DNA of 64,000 nucleotides from an uncultured bacterium (GCA_942636505.2 CALOGB020000174.1:248001-312000); one strand, 5' to 3'. Positions 17,147 through 26,650 are shown, counted from the stretch's first letter. Notes: a model not told the origin generated them from the letters alone. Program-made: numbers and translations.

Positions 17147-19657
17147 ATGAAACGCCTCCCCCTGATCGCGCCGAACCCGCCGCGGCTGAGCGAGCACCTC
17201 GATGCGCTGCGCCGTGTCGAGGCGTCGGGCGTGTTCAGCAACAACGGCCCCGAGGTTCGCGCGTTCGAGGCCGGCGTCACCGATAAGCTCTTCGGCGGCC
17301 ACGGCGCCAGCCTCGCCGTCAGCAATGCGACGCTCGGGCTGATGCTCGCGATTCGCCATGCGTCGGGTATGCGGACCGGCGGGCTGAACCCCAAGCAGGG
17401 CACGCTTGCGCTGATGCCCGCACTCACCTTCGCCGCGACCGCGCAGGCGGCGGCATGGGCGGGGCTGACGCCGCTGGTATGCGACATCGACCCAAACGAC
17501 TGGGGTGCATGCGCGCTGGAGGAGGAGCGGCTGCTCCAGCGCCACGGCGAGCGGATCGGCGTGGTCGTGCCTTACGCCACGTTCGGCAACGCGATCGACC
17601 TCGACCGCTACGCCCATTTCCAGCGGCGCTACGGCGTCGGAATCGTGATCGACGCGGCCTCCTCACTCGGCACGCTCGACGATACCGGGCTCGGCTTCGG
17701 CGCGCGCGCGCCGTTCGCCGTCGTCCATTCGATGCATGCCACCAAGACGTTCGCGGTGGGCGAGGGCGGCCTGATCCACAGCGGCGACGTCGACCTGATC
17801 GCGACGCTCCGCTCGATGGGAAATTTTGGGTTCGAAGGCAGCCGCAACGCGACTTTGCCGGGCATCAACGCCAAGCTGCCCGAGATCACCGCGATCATGG
17901 CGCAGACCAAGCTGGCCGAGATCGACGCAATCGCAAACCACCGCGCCGTGCTGGAGGAAACCTACCGCGCCACGCTCCCCGACTTCCAGTTCCAGGCAGT
18001 GTCGGGCCGGCGCCGCTCGATGCAGTTCATGCCGGTGCTGCTCCCCGAACACATCGCGCATCACCGCGACGCGATCGTCGAGGCGATCGAGGCGGACGGC
18101 GTCGGTTGCGGTCGCTATTTCAGCCCGCATCTCGGTGAACAGCCCTGGTTCCAGGCGACCGCGATGATCGAACCTACCCCGGTCGCCGACAAGATCGCCG
18201 GGCGGATGCTGTCGCTGCCGATCACCGACGCGATGTCGGTCGCGGATGCGCGACGCGCTGCCGAAGCGCTCGCGAACGCCTGCGCCGCGATCGTCCGGCC
18301 GCTCGACCGGCGTGCGTCGGTGCGCGGGGCGGGCGGCAAGATCGCCTCGGTTATCGTGATCGGCGGCGGCCCTGCGGGGACGGCGATGCTCACCTCGGCG
18401 ACCAAGCGCGGCCTGCTCCCCGATCTCGCCGCATCGGGGTTGATGGTGATCGAGCGCGGCAATGCGATCGGCGGCGGTCGGCTCGGGCGCTATGCGATCA
18501 CGTCGGATTCGACCGCGCAGACCTTCCTGACCGCGGTCCGAGGCAACGTGCATCCCGAACTCGCGCGGCTGGTCGATCATCCCGCCGGACGCGCGGTCGC
18601 GGCGCATGAGGGCGCGCTCGGCGTGCCGTTGACCGAGGTCGGGCCGCTGCTGCGCGCGACCGGCGACCGCCTGACCGATATCGTCCGCGCCAATGGCGGC
18701 GTCGTGCTGACCGGGCACGAGGCGCTGGGCGCAAAACGCGTCGGCGAAGGCCTGTGGAGCGTACAGGTCCGCCGCCTCGCCGATGGCCATGTCTTCGAGC
18801 AGCTCGCGCGCAACATCGTCGTCGCGACCGGCGGTCACCAGCCGCTCGATCGGCTCGCCACGCAGCGGGTCGCGGGGGCCGGGCTGATCGAGCTGGCGAG
18901 CGGACGCCTGCTCCAGTCCGACGACGTGCTGACGACCGGCGGGTTCGAGAAGGTCGCCGATATCCTGACCGGCAAGCGCGCGCCGAAGATCGCGGTGATC
19001 GGCGGGTCGACCAGCGCACTGACCACGATCGCGCTGTTGCTGAAGAGCCAGCCGCCGCTGCCGTTAGGGGCAGGGGCCATTACGCTCCTGCACCGCAAGC
19101 CGCTCCGCCCCTTCTATCATTCGGTCGAGGCCGCGCATGCCGAGGGGTTCACCGATTTCGGCCCCGACGACATCTGCCCGGTCTCGGGGTTCGTCTACCG
19201 CCTTGCCGGCTTCCGTCTCGAAGCGCGCGACTTAGTGCTGCGGATGCTCGGTATCGACGGGCGCGTGCCCGATCCCCGCGTGGCGCTGCACCGGATCACG
19301 GGCGACGACGATGCGGTCGCACGGGCGGCGATCGCGGACGCCGACCTCGTCATCGCGGCGCTGGGCTATCGACCGATCGCGATGCCGCTCGCCGACCGCG
19401 ACGGCGCGCAGATGCCGTTGGCCGCCCATGACGGAAAGCCGATGGTCGACCGCCACTGCCGGATCGTCGACGATCAGGGCACGCCGATCCCCGGCCTGTA
19501 CGGGCTCGGCCTGGCCGCCGGCTTCGTGCCCTGGGGTGCTCTCGGTGGCGAATCCAGTTTCTCCGGGCAAGCCAATGGCTTATGGCTCTGGCAGAACGAC
19601 GTGGGGTTGATGATAATCGATCAGGTGATGGCATCGAAGGCACTGGCAGCAGCGTGA
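17147..19657 (+). CDS. Fusion: DegT/DnrJ/EryC1-type aminotransferase + FAD/NAD(P)-binding monooxygenase-like domain
   Basis: The 836-residue cytoplasmic protein has two halves. Residues 1 to about 385 are a DegT/StrS-type fold-I PLP enzyme: NNGPEVRAFEAG near the start, ALTFAATAQAAAWAGLTPLVCDID, VVVPYATFGNAIDL, IDAASSLG, and the PLP lysine K200 in MHATKTFAVGEGG. From residue 400, VIVIGGGPAGTAML starts a flavin-dependent oxidoreductase with a second nucleotide fold (KIAVIGGSTSALTT), VVATGG and ALGYRP, a pattern close to N-hydroxylating (SidA-like) or class B flavin monooxygenases. The DegT family makes amino sugars on nucleotide sugars; an attached flavoenzyme suggests oxidation of that amine, but this is inference. 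The ATG at 17147 has the better start; a GTG at 17108 is in frame. Its stop overlaps the GT2 start. Confidence 0.8.
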   Translation: MKRLPLIAPNPPRLSEHLDALRRVEASGVFSNNGPEVRAFEAGVTDKLFGGHGASLAVSNATLGLMLAIRHASGMRTGGLNPKQGTLALMPALTFAATAQAAAWAGLTPLVCDIDPNDWGACALEEERLLQRHGERIGVVVPYATFGNAIDLDRYAHFQRRYGVGIVIDAASSLGTLDDTGLGFGARAPFAVVHSMHATKTFAVGEGGLIHSGDVDLIATLRSMGNFGFEGSRNATLPGINAKLPEITAIMAQTKLAEIDAIANHRAVLEETYRATLPDFQFQAVSGRRRSMQFMPVLLPEHIAHHRDAIVEAIEADGVGCGRYFSPHLGEQPWFQATAMIEPTPVADKIAGRMLSLPITDAMSVADARRAAEALANACAAIVRPLDRRASVRGAGGKIASVIVIGGGPAGTAMLTSATKRGLLPDLAASGLMVIERGNAIGGGRLGRYAITSDSTAQTFLTAVRGNVHPELARLVDHPAGRAVAAHEGALGVPLTEVGPLLRATGDRLTDIVRANGGVVLTGHEALGAKRVGEGLWSVQVRRLADGHVFEQLARNIVVATGGHQPLDRLATQRVAGAGLIELASGRLLQSDDVLTTGGFEKVADILTGKRAPKIAVIGGSTSALTTIALLLKSQPPLPLGAGAITLLHRKPLRPFYHSVEAAHAEGFTDFGPDDICPVSGFVYRLAGFRLEARDLVLRMLGIDGRVPDPRVALHRITGDDDAVARAAIADADLVIAALGYRPIAMPLADRDGAQMPLAAHDGKPMVDRHCRIVDDQGTPIPGLYGLGLAAGFVPWGALGGESSFSGQANGLWLWQNDVGLMIIDQVMASKALAAA

Positions 19658-20775
19658 CGTCGGACGATCGAACGGCTGATCCCGTCGTGAGCCCCGCCGT
19701 TAGCCCCGTCGTCAGCGTGGTCATGGCCGCGTATAATGGCGCCGGGTTGATCGAGCAGACGCTCGCCAGCCTGCAAGCCCAGACGTTCACCGATTTCGAG
19801 GTGATCGTCGTCGACGACTGCTCGACCGACGACACGCGCGAGGTGGTGCGCGCCTGGCGCGATCCCCGCGTCCGACTGGTCCAGATGGCGAAGAACGGCG
19901 GCCCGGTACTCGCGCGCAACCGCGGGTTTGCGGAAGCACGCGGCCGCTACATCGCCGCGCTCGACCATGACGACATCTGCCGCCCCGATCGCTTCGAGCG
20001 GCAAGTGGCGTATCTCGACGCGCATCCGGACACCGTCTTGCTGGGCACCGCCGCCGAACTGCTGACTGCCGGCGTGGTCGGCCCGTCCAGCTACGCGCCA
20101 ACGACCACGCCCGCGCTGGTCGCATGGCTCACCTGCATCGAGAACCCGCTGGTCTGGTCGTCGACGATGATGCGGACCGAGGTGGCGCGACAGCTCGATC
20201 CGGTGACCCGGCCGGAGCTCCTGTATGCCGAGGATTTCGACCTGTATCAGCGGATCCAGCATTTCGGCGCGATCGCGCGGCTGGACGAGGCGCTGGTGCT
20301 GTACCGCGTCCATCCCGGCGGCGTCTCGAAGCGCTTCGTCGATACGATGGAGGCGGCCTCGGTCCGCGTCCTGACCGAACGCTACGCCCGGCTGTTCGAC
20401 GATCGCGCGGAGCGGATCGCGCGCCTGATCATGCTGCACAACATGGCTAAGCGCCCAGTCCCCGATCGCGCCGCGCTGGCGACGCTGGGCAGTGCGCTGA
20501 GCGTGATCCAGGCCGACTTCCTGGCGACGCACGACTGTTCCGCGCATGACATCCGCCTGATCCGCTGGGAGACCGCGCGACGCTGGGGCGATATCGGTCG
20601 GGCAGGGCTACGTGCCGGGACGGTCAGCCTGCAAGACGTGCTGGCGGTCCGCCCCGATCATCTCGGACTAGGCTATGCCGGCGTCGAAGCGCTGCTGTGG
20701 TCGGGGCTCATCGGCGGCGTCAGGCGCGCCCGCCGGAGGATGCAGCAGAGCCGCATGGCCCAGACCGCGGAGTAG
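19654..20775 (+). CDS. Family 2 glycosyltransferase
   Basis: The 373-residue protein starts at the GTG that overlaps the upstream TGA (GTGA), so translation is coupled to the aminotransferase fusion. The GT-A fold is evident: VVSVVMAAYNGAGLIEQTLASL, VIVVDDCSTDDT, an N-rich NRGFAEARG, and ALDHDDICRPDRF carrying the metal-binding aspartates. The C-terminal half is helical with no membrane segment. The coupling suggests it transfers, or works on, the product of the fused enzyme, perhaps for a surface polysaccharide; no lipid carrier or flippase genes are nearby. Confidence 0.88.
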   Translation: MTSDDRTADPVVSPAVSPVVSVVMAAYNGAGLIEQTLASLQAQTFTDFEVIVVDDCSTDDTREVVRAWRDPRVRLVQMAKNGGPVLARNRGFAEARGRYIAALDHDDICRPDRFERQVAYLDAHPDTVLLGTAAELLTAGVVGPSSYAPTTTPALVAWLTCIENPLVWSSTMMRTEVARQLDPVTRPELLYAEDFDLYQRIQHFGAIARLDEALVLYRVHPGGVSKRFVDTMEAASVRVLTERYARLFDDRAERIARLIMLHNMAKRPVPDRAALATLGSALSVIQADFLATHDCSAHDIRLIRWETARRWGDIGRAGLRAGTVSLQDVLAVRPDHLGLGYAGVEALLWSGLIGGVRRARRRMQQSRMAQTAE

Positions 20776-20794
20776 CGCGGTCCGGGCCGGTAGT

Positions 20795-21499
20795 TCAGAC
20801 CTTGGCGGCGTAGATCATCCGGCCGGCACCGAGCCGTGCGAACACCTGGTCCAGATCGCGCTCGCCGACGGCGAAGCACCCCTGGCTGCGACCGAGCATG
20901 CCGTGGCTCTCGATCATGTCCTTGTTCGCGTACCAGGCCGAATGCACGACGATCGCACGATCGAGCGCATTGTCGTTGGTCGGATCGAGCCCGATCAGGC
21001 GCTGCGACCGGCCATGCTTGCCGACGTAATAATCGTCGGTGACGAACGCGCCCTCGGACGAGGCGTTCGAGCCGAAGCGGTTCGAGAAGCGCTCGAGATA
21101 GCCGGTATGCGCCGGATCCGAGCCGCTGCCGTGCGCGACCAGCAACGACGTGCTGCGCCCGCTGGCAAGGTCGATGAAGTGGAACCGCGGCTTGCCCGAC
21201 GGCGCCGCGAAATCGGCGATCGCGATCCGATCGTGATGCTGGATGCGGCTGCCATGGCGGCTGAGCGACGCCATCGCCTGGCGCAACAGGTCGGGACGAA
21301 CCACCTTCGGCGACGTCAGTGCGACCGTCGTCCGCGGCAGCGGTGGCTGCGTCATCGGCTTCAGATCACGTGCGGTCAGCGGACGTCCGAGACGCGTCGT
21401 CGCCGACACTGCCCCCGGCACCACTAAAGCCCCCGCCAATACCAAACCATTCTTCAGAAGCGCGCGTCGTTCGCGCACAAGACCTTGCTCGTCGTGCAT
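20795..21499 (-). CDS. L,D-transpeptidase-fold catalytic protein (YkuD_2 type)
   Basis: The 234-residue protein starts with a leader containing ERRALLKNGLVLAGALVVPG, a possible Tat-type signal, so it should be exported. The catalytic region ends with IESHGMLGRSQGCFAVG, the His and Cys of the YkuD-like active site (H...S-x-GC). FHFIDLASGRST and VVHSAWYAN fit the murein L,D-transpeptidase catalytic family PF13645. This family is thought to remodel peptidoglycan cross-links or to attach proteins to the wall. The ATG at 21499 follows a plausible leader; open frame continues upstream but without a better start. It lies tail to tail with the GT2 gene, 19 bases between stops. Confidence 0.85.
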   Translation of the reverse strand: MHDEQGLVRERRALLKNGLVLAGALVVPGAVSATTRLGRPLTARDLKPMTQPPLPRTTVALTSPKVVRPDLLRQAMASLSRHGSRIQHHDRIAIADFAAPSGKPRFHFIDLASGRSTSLLVAHGSGSDPAHTGYLERFSNRFGSNASSEGAFVTDDYYVGKHGRSQRLIGLDPTNDNALDRAIVVHSAWYANKDMIESHGMLGRSQGCFAVGERDLDQVFARLGAGRMIYAAKV

Positions 21500-21703
21500 C
21501 GATTTTCCCGAAATTGCCCCGTTTCTTGGAGACCCGTATAGCCGATTTTCCGTGAATATTCTGCAACCATTTCCACTGGTTGTGGGTCCGTTCCCTCGAA
21601 CTACCCCGGCTTGGGGTCGGTTCGTCGACTCAATCCTCCGACGGCACGTTTTCAAGAATCGCGCGTTGGGCGGAAATATCGGGATTCGAGGACGGACGCG
21701 ACG

Positions 21704-22318
21704 ATGGGCAAGATGGCGAACGGGACGGCGCGGTCTTTCATGGCAATGGGGCTGACCTTTGCGATCCTCGCGGGCGCAAACCCCGCGCAGGCCGCATCGG
21801 CCGCCGCCATCGCGGCGATGCCGATCGAGCAGGCCGCGACCGAACTCTCGCCCAACCAGTTCGTCTGGAAGGACAATGGCTCCAGCGAACCCGTCAGCAT
21901 CGTCGTCAGCCTGATGGAGCAGCGCGCGTTCGTCTATCGCGGGTCGACGATGATCGCGGCGACGACGATCTCCAGCGGCAAGGATGGCAAGGATACGCCG
22001 GTCGGCACCTATCCGATCCTGCAGAAGAACGCGGTCCACAAGTCGAGCCTGTACGACGACGCGTCGATGCCGTTCATGCAGCGCCTGACCTGGGATGGCA
22101 TCGCGATCCATGCAGGCCGCAACCCGGGTTTCCCCGCCTCGCACGGCTGCATTCGCGTGCCGCTCGGTTTCGCCAAGCAGTTGTTCGGCGTGACGACGCT
22201 GGGGACGACGGTGACGGTGACGGACGATTTCGAGGGTGGGATGATCCCGGAAGCGCCGGTCGCGGATCAGGAGACGGCGGTAGCGAACCTGCGCCAGTCG
22301 ATCTCGCTGGAGCAGTGA
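21704..22318 (+). CDS. L,D-transpeptidase (YkuD domain)
   Basis: The 204-residue periplasmic enzyme has a signal peptide (MGKMANGTARSFMAMGLTF..., cut near PAQA). The YkuD catalytic motif is complete: IAIHAGRN, then FPASHGCIRVP with the His and the nucleophilic Cys, and PVGTYPI earlier. It forms 3-3 cross-links between peptidoglycan stems in this family. The start is taken at the ATG at 21704; the next in-frame ATG is 21713. It is divergent from the other transpeptidase with about 200 bases between, which should hold both promoters. Two transpeptidases of different subfamilies back to back suggest coordinated wall remodelling. Confidence 0.9.
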   Translation: MGKMANGTARSFMAMGLTFAILAGANPAQAASAAAIAAMPIEQAATELSPNQFVWKDNGSSEPVSIVVSLMEQRAFVYRGSTMIAATTISSGKDGKDTPVGTYPILQKNAVHKSSLYDDASMPFMQRLTWDGIAIHAGRNPGFPASHGCIRVPLGFAKQLFGVTTLGTTVTVTDDFEGGMIPEAPVADQETAVANLRQSISLEQ

Positions 22319-22349
22319 TTGCCGATAGGGGAGGGCAGTAATCCCTTCC

Positions 22350-22406
22350 TTGTTCTCCCGCGAAGGCGGGAGCCCAGTCTAGGTCCCCGCCTTCGCGGGG
22401 AAACAA
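22350..22406. repeat. 57-bp palindromic repeat, family A (inverse of 351-406)
   Basis: Begins TTGTTCTCCCGCGAAGGCGG and ends in the inverse GGGGAAACAA. Read on the minus strand it matches the copy at 351-406 with only a few differences around the centre (AGTCTAGG versus AGACTGGG). It lies between the convergent transpeptidase and HAD genes and could act as a bidirectional terminator. Confidence 0.8.
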
Positions 22407-22429
22407 TCTCCGATACAGATGTCGGCAGT

Positions 22430-23107
22430 TCAGGCTGCGATCGGGAGCCCGAGCTCAACCAATCGCGCGCGAAAATTCGCCGCATCGGTAAACAACACCG
22501 ATTCGATCCCCAACGCCTGCGCACCTGCAACGTTCGCCGCGTTATCGTCGACGAACACAGCCTCCTCCGCCGTCAGCCCGAATCGCTCCAGCGCCAACCG
22601 ATAGATCGCCGCATCCGGCTTCACCATCTTCTCCTCGCCCGATACGACCACGTCGCGGAACCGGTCGAACAGATGCGCTTCACGCGCGCGGAAGGGTGGC
22701 CAGAACTCGTGGCTGAAGTTCGTGATCGCGAACAGCGGTACGCCGGCTGCGTCCAGTTCCTCGACGATCTCCTGCATCCCGGCGATTCGCGCACCGATGC
22801 TCTCGTTGAATCGCGGCCCCCAGGCAGCGATCAAGTCGGCATGCTGCGGATGCAACGCGGCAAGCTCCGCCGAGGTGTCGGCGAAGTCGCGGCCAGCATC
22901 GTGCTGGAAGTGCCAGTCGATCGTCACGACGTCGCGCAGGAACGCGTCGAGCGCCCGATCGTCGTCGATCAGGCGCTCGTACAGGATCCGGGGATCCCAG
23001 TCGTAAAGGACACGACCGACGTCGAAGATGACGGCCGTTATCAGGGCTTTAGCCCTGGCGTGCCTTGAAGCGACGGTTGGTCTTGTTGATGACGTAGGTA
23101 CGGCCAC
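22430..23107 (-). CDS. HAD-superfamily hydrolase (YihX-like phosphatase)
   Basis: The HAD fold is clear: motif [16 protein letters not shown] (nucleophile Asp; the usual second Asp is Gly), motif [10 protein letters not shown], motif III Lys in [12 protein letters not shown], and motif [15 protein letters not shown]. This pattern fits HAD-IA sugar-phosphate phosphatases such as YihX. The only in-frame ATG is at 23107, which makes the first 59 bases overlap rpmJ in another frame; a CTG at 23044, just after the rpmJ stop, would start the protein at the domain edge (ITAVIFD). I keep the ATG coordinate but think the true start may be the shorter one. Confidence 0.8.
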   Translation of the reverse strand: MAVPTSSTRPTVASRHARAKALITAVIFDVGRVLYDWDPRILYERLIDDDRALDAFLRDVVTIDWHFQHDAGRDFADTSAELAALHPQHADLIAAWGPRFNESIGARIAGMQEIVEELDAAGVPLFAITNFSHEFWPPFRAREAHLFDRFRDVVVSGEEKMVKPDAAIYRLALERFGLTAEEAVFVDDNAANVAGAQALGIESVLFTDAANFRARLVELGLPIAA

Positions 23108-23174
23108 GACGACGGATCACGCGGTTATCGCGGTGACGATCCTTGAGCGACTTCAGGGAATTGCGGATCTTCAT
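23049..23174 (-). CDS. rpmJ: 50S ribosomal protein L36 (bL36), 41 residues
   Basis: The 41-residue basic protein starts [20 protein letters not shown] and ends RFKARQG, matching bacterial L36 without the zinc-binding cysteines (the C-minus, 41-residue type common in alphaproteobacteria). It binds 23S rRNA in the large subunit. The upstream stretch on the same strand has no better start. It is followed closely by, or overlaps, the HAD phosphatase gene. Confidence 0.95.
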   Translation of the reverse strand: MKIRNSLKSLKDRHRDNRVIRRRGRTYVINKTNRRFKARQG

Positions 23175-23331
23175 GATCGATTCGCTTCTTTTCAAATCTA
23201 GGTGTGCGGAAAGACGGGATCGCCTAATGGCGGGGTGTGTCCAAGTCAAGCAACGGACACGCTCCTACCATCCGGGAACCCACTCGGCTGGTCGGAGCGT
23301 TACTATAGCGCAACATTCTAAGGAAGTCCCG

Positions 23332-23958
23332 ATGGCGGTTCGTTCGATCCTGGTCCTGGCGCTGGCAAGCGCATCCCTCACCGCGTGCGCGACCGGCCCG
23401 TCGCTGCCGCCGACCGAGGTGCTGCGCTATCATCTTGGCGAGCCGATCGACCGCGGCACCATCGCCGTCCAGCCGTTGACCGCCGGTGGCCCCGCCAGCA
23501 TCGAGTTCAAGACCTATGCCGCCGCCGTGCAGGGCCAGCTGCTCCAGGCCGGCTACAGCGTCCCCGCACCCGGCGCCAAGCCGCTGCTGGTGGCGACCGT
23601 AGGCTTTACCCGCACCACGCAGGCAGGGCCGCCCAAGCAGTCGCCGATCAGCATCGGCATCGGTGGCGGCGGCTTCAGCGGCGGCGGTGGTCGTCGTGGC
23701 GGCGGTGGCGGCGTTGGGCTCGGCGGCGGGGTCGGCTTCCCGATCGGCGGCGGCGGGAGCACCGCGATCCTCGTCTCCGAACTGTCGGTGACGATCAAGC
23801 GCACCGCCGACCAGTCGCCCGTCTGGGAAGGCCGCGCCCAGTCGTTTGCCGATGCCCGCAAGGAGGATGCCCGGACCGATATCCAGGCCGACAAGCTCGC
23901 GCGCGCATTGTTCATGGGGTTCCCCGGGGAGTCCGGTCGCACTATCCAGGTGAAATGA
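23332..23958 (+). CDS. DUF4136-type outer-membrane lipoprotein
   Basis: The 208-residue protein has a lipoprotein signal (MAVRSILVLALASASLTAC with the lipobox LTAC), so it is lipidated and held at the outer membrane. The body has the DUF4136 pattern (FKTYAAAVQGQLLQAGYS, LLVATVGFTRTT, LSVTIKRTADQSPVWEGRA). A Gly-rich insertion of about 40 residues (SIGIGGGGFSGGGGRRGGGG...) interrupts the middle. Function unknown. The stop overlaps the next start (ATGA), so it is coupled to the carboxypeptidase. Confidence 0.82.
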   Translation: MAVRSILVLALASASLTACATGPSLPPTEVLRYHLGEPIDRGTIAVQPLTAGGPASIEFKTYAAAVQGQLLQAGYSVPAPGAKPLLVATVGFTRTTQAGPPKQSPISIGIGGGGFSGGGGRRGGGGGVGLGGGVGFPIGGGGSTAILVSELSVTIKRTADQSPVWEGRAQSFADARKEDARTDIQADKLARALFMGFPGESGRTIQVK

Positions 23959-25088
23959 ACGCGCAAACCATGAGCCCGACCGTCAACGCAGCCTTCGATG
24001 GCGGCAACATCCGTGTTGTCGCCATCGAGGGAGACCGAGTCGACCTGGAGATCGTCACCGATTTCCAGTCCGATTTCTTCCAGTGGTTCTATTTCCGCGT
24101 GGCGGGGGCGGCCGGTCGCACGCTGACCTACCGCATCCTCAATGCGGGCAAGTCGGCCTATCCGTTCGGCTGGCCGGGCTACAAGACGCGCGCCAGCACC
24201 GATCGGCAGGCTTGGCGGATGATCGAGACGCGCTATGACAATGGCGTGCTCGAATTCGACTTCACCGCCGACACCGATCTCGCCTGGTTCGCCTATTTCG
24301 CGCCATACACGATGGAAATGCACGAGGCTCTGGTGGCGCGCACGGCGTTGCTGCCGGGCGTTGCGCACCGCGAACTCGGCCAGTCGCTCGACGGTCAGGC
24401 GATCGATTGCTTCACGATCGGCTCGGGCCCGAAGCAGGTCTGGATCTACGGTCGCCAGCATCCCGGCGAATCGATGACGGAATGGTGGATGGAAGGCGCA
24501 CTCGAACGCCTCACCGATTCGACCGACCCGATCACCGCGGACCTGCTGGCGAAGGCGACCTTCAACGTCGTTCCCAACATGAACCCGGACGGCACGCGCC
24601 GGGGTCACCTGCGCACCAATGCCGTGGGTGTGAACCTCAACCGCGAATGGCACACGCCCACGCCGGAGAAGAGTCCGGAAGTCCTGTGCGTGCGCAACGC
24701 GATGGACTTGACCGGCGTCGACGTCGCGATGGACATCCACGGCGACGAGGCGATCCCGGCGAACTTCATCGCCGGTTTCGAAGGCATCCCCTCCTGGACG
24801 GACGCGCACGGCGAGAAATTCTACGAATACGGCCGGCGGCTCGCGGCGCACACGCCCGATTTCCAGACCGAGAAGGGCTATCCCAAGTCCGCACCGGGCT
24901 CGGCGAACCTGTCGATGTCGACCAACCAGCTCGCCGAGCGCTTCGGCGCGGTGTCGATGACGCTGGAGATGCCGTTCAAGGATCACGACGCCAACGCCGA
25001 TCCCGCGTTCGGCTGGTCGCCCGAGCGCTCGAAACAGCTCGCGCATGCGATGCTGGAGACACTCGCCGATATGATCGACGAAATCTGA
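23955..25088 (+). CDS. M14-family metallocarboxypeptidase (cytosolic carboxypeptidase-like)
   Basis: The 377-residue protein has an N-terminal beta domain (residues 1 to about 120, FQWFYFRVAGAAGRT) typical of cytosolic carboxypeptidases of the CCP group, then the M14 catalytic domain: zinc ligands in YGRQHPGES (HxxE) and MDIHGDE, substrate-binding NMNPDGTRRGHLRTNAVGVNLNR, and the catalytic Glu in MTLEMPFKD. No signal peptide, so cytoplasmic. Bacterial members cleave C-terminal residues from peptides, targets unknown. The start overlaps the lipoprotein stop by four bases (ATGA). Confidence 0.9.
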   Translation: MNAQTMSPTVNAAFDGGNIRVVAIEGDRVDLEIVTDFQSDFFQWFYFRVAGAAGRTLTYRILNAGKSAYPFGWPGYKTRASTDRQAWRMIETRYDNGVLEFDFTADTDLAWFAYFAPYTMEMHEALVARTALLPGVAHRELGQSLDGQAIDCFTIGSGPKQVWIYGRQHPGESMTEWWMEGALERLTDSTDPITADLLAKATFNVVPNMNPDGTRRGHLRTNAVGVNLNREWHTPTPEKSPEVLCVRNAMDLTGVDVAMDIHGDEAIPANFIAGFEGIPSWTDAHGEKFYEYGRRLAAHTPDFQTEKGYPKSAPGSANLSMSTNQLAERFGAVSMTLEMPFKDHDANADPAFGWSPERSKQLAHAMLETLADMIDEI

Positions 25089-25108
25089 CCGCTCGCCTCA
25101 TGTGTCTG

Positions 25109-25193
25109 CCGTCATCCTGACGAAAGTCAGGACCCAGGATAACAGGACGCTGTCGTTCTTGGCTCTGGGTCCTGACTTTCGTCAGGATGACGG
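25109..25193. repeat. Paired inverted-repeat element, family C
   Basis: CCGTCATCCTGACGAAAGTC at the left end and its inverse GACTTTCGTCAGGATGACGG at the right end flank a short spacer; each arm is itself a small hairpin (TGAC-GAAA-GTCA). The same element recurs at 30147-30230 with a different spacer. Confidence 0.85.
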
Positions 25194-25244
25194 ATAGAGG
25201 GGCACCGCGTTTTTCGTTTCAGTCCCGCCATCGCAGGAGCCCGA

Positions 25245-25931
25245 ATGCCGACCCTAGTCCTGATCCGCCACGGCCAGTCCACCTGGAACCTCGAGAACCG
25301 CTTCACCGGCTGGTGGGACGTCGACATGACCGCCAAGGGGGAGGCCGAGGCCAAGGCCGCAGGCGAGTTGATGGCCGCCAAGGGCCTCGACTTCGACCAG
25401 ACCTTCGTCAGCCTCCAGACGCGGGCGATCAAGACGCTCAACATCGCGCTCGAAGCGATGGGCCGGCTCTGGCTCCCGGTCGAGAAGGACTGGCGCCTGA
25501 ACGAGCGTCACTACGGTGGCCTCACGGGCCTCGACAAGGCCGAGACCGCCGCCAAGCACGGCGACGCGCAGGTCCATATCTGGCGCCGCAGCTTCGACGT
25601 CCCGCCGCCCTTGCTCGACGACGGCAGCGAGTTCGACCTCTCGAAGGACCGGCGTTACGACGGCATCGCGATCCCCAGGACCGAGAGCCTCAAGGACACC
25701 ATCGCCCGCGTCCTCCCCTATTGGGACGAACGGATCGCCCCCGCGCTCAAGGACGGCCAGCGCATCCTGATCTCCGCCCACGGCAACTCGCTCCGCGCGC
25801 TGGTGAAGCACCTCTCCAACATCCCCGACGACGAGATCACCAGCCTCGAGATCCCGACCGGCCAGCCGATCGTCTACGAACTCGATGCCGACCTGAACGC
25901 GACGGACCGCTATTACCTCAGCGAGCGCTGA
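25245..25931 (+). CDS. gpmA: 2,3-bisphosphoglycerate-dependent phosphoglycerate mutase
   Basis: The 228-residue cytoplasmic glycolytic enzyme interconverts 3- and 2-phosphoglycerate. It opens with [20 protein letters not shown] (phospho-His at H9), has the [10 protein letters not shown] and ALVKHL regions, and the second catalytic His in [14 protein letters not shown]. Length matches the dPGM family (about 230). A ribosome site (CAGGAG) sits before the ATG at 25245. Palindromic elements lie on both sides, so it is likely transcribed alone. Confidence 0.97.
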   Translation: MPTLVLIRHGQSTWNLENRFTGWWDVDMTAKGEAEAKAAGELMAAKGLDFDQTFVSLQTRAIKTLNIALEAMGRLWLPVEKDWRLNERHYGGLTGLDKAETAAKHGDAQVHIWRRSFDVPPPLLDDGSEFDLSKDRRYDGIAIPRTESLKDTIARVLPYWDERIAPALKDGQRILISAHGNSLRALVKHLSNIPDDEITSLEIPTGQPIVYELDADLNATDRYYLSER

Positions 25932-25948
25932 CACCGCCCCGCAAGCGA

Positions 25949-26055
25949 CACCACCCCGGCGAAGGCCGGGGCCCAATTGGAAAGGTGGCAGTAACGGAGC
26001 GCCGCCACCGGTGAGTGACGTTCCCCAACTGGACCCCGGCCTCCGCCGGGGTGGT
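25949..26055. repeat. Paired inverted-repeat element, family B
   Basis: Left arm ACACCACCCCGGCGAAGGCC then GGGGCCCAATTGG; right arm CCAACTGGACCCCGGCC then TCCGCCGGGGTGGTG. Same design as 455-566. Confidence 0.75.
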
Positions 26056-26162
26056 GCTGCTGTGAGAGGGTAGGGTGACCTTGTTGGTGGCCACCCACCA
26101 ACAACATTGCCCAATCTCCCCCACGTCGCTAGGCACGGCGCTCCTTAAATCAGGGGGCGATC

Positions 26163-26639
<477 letters not shown>

Positions 26640-26650
26640 AAGACGCTGAC

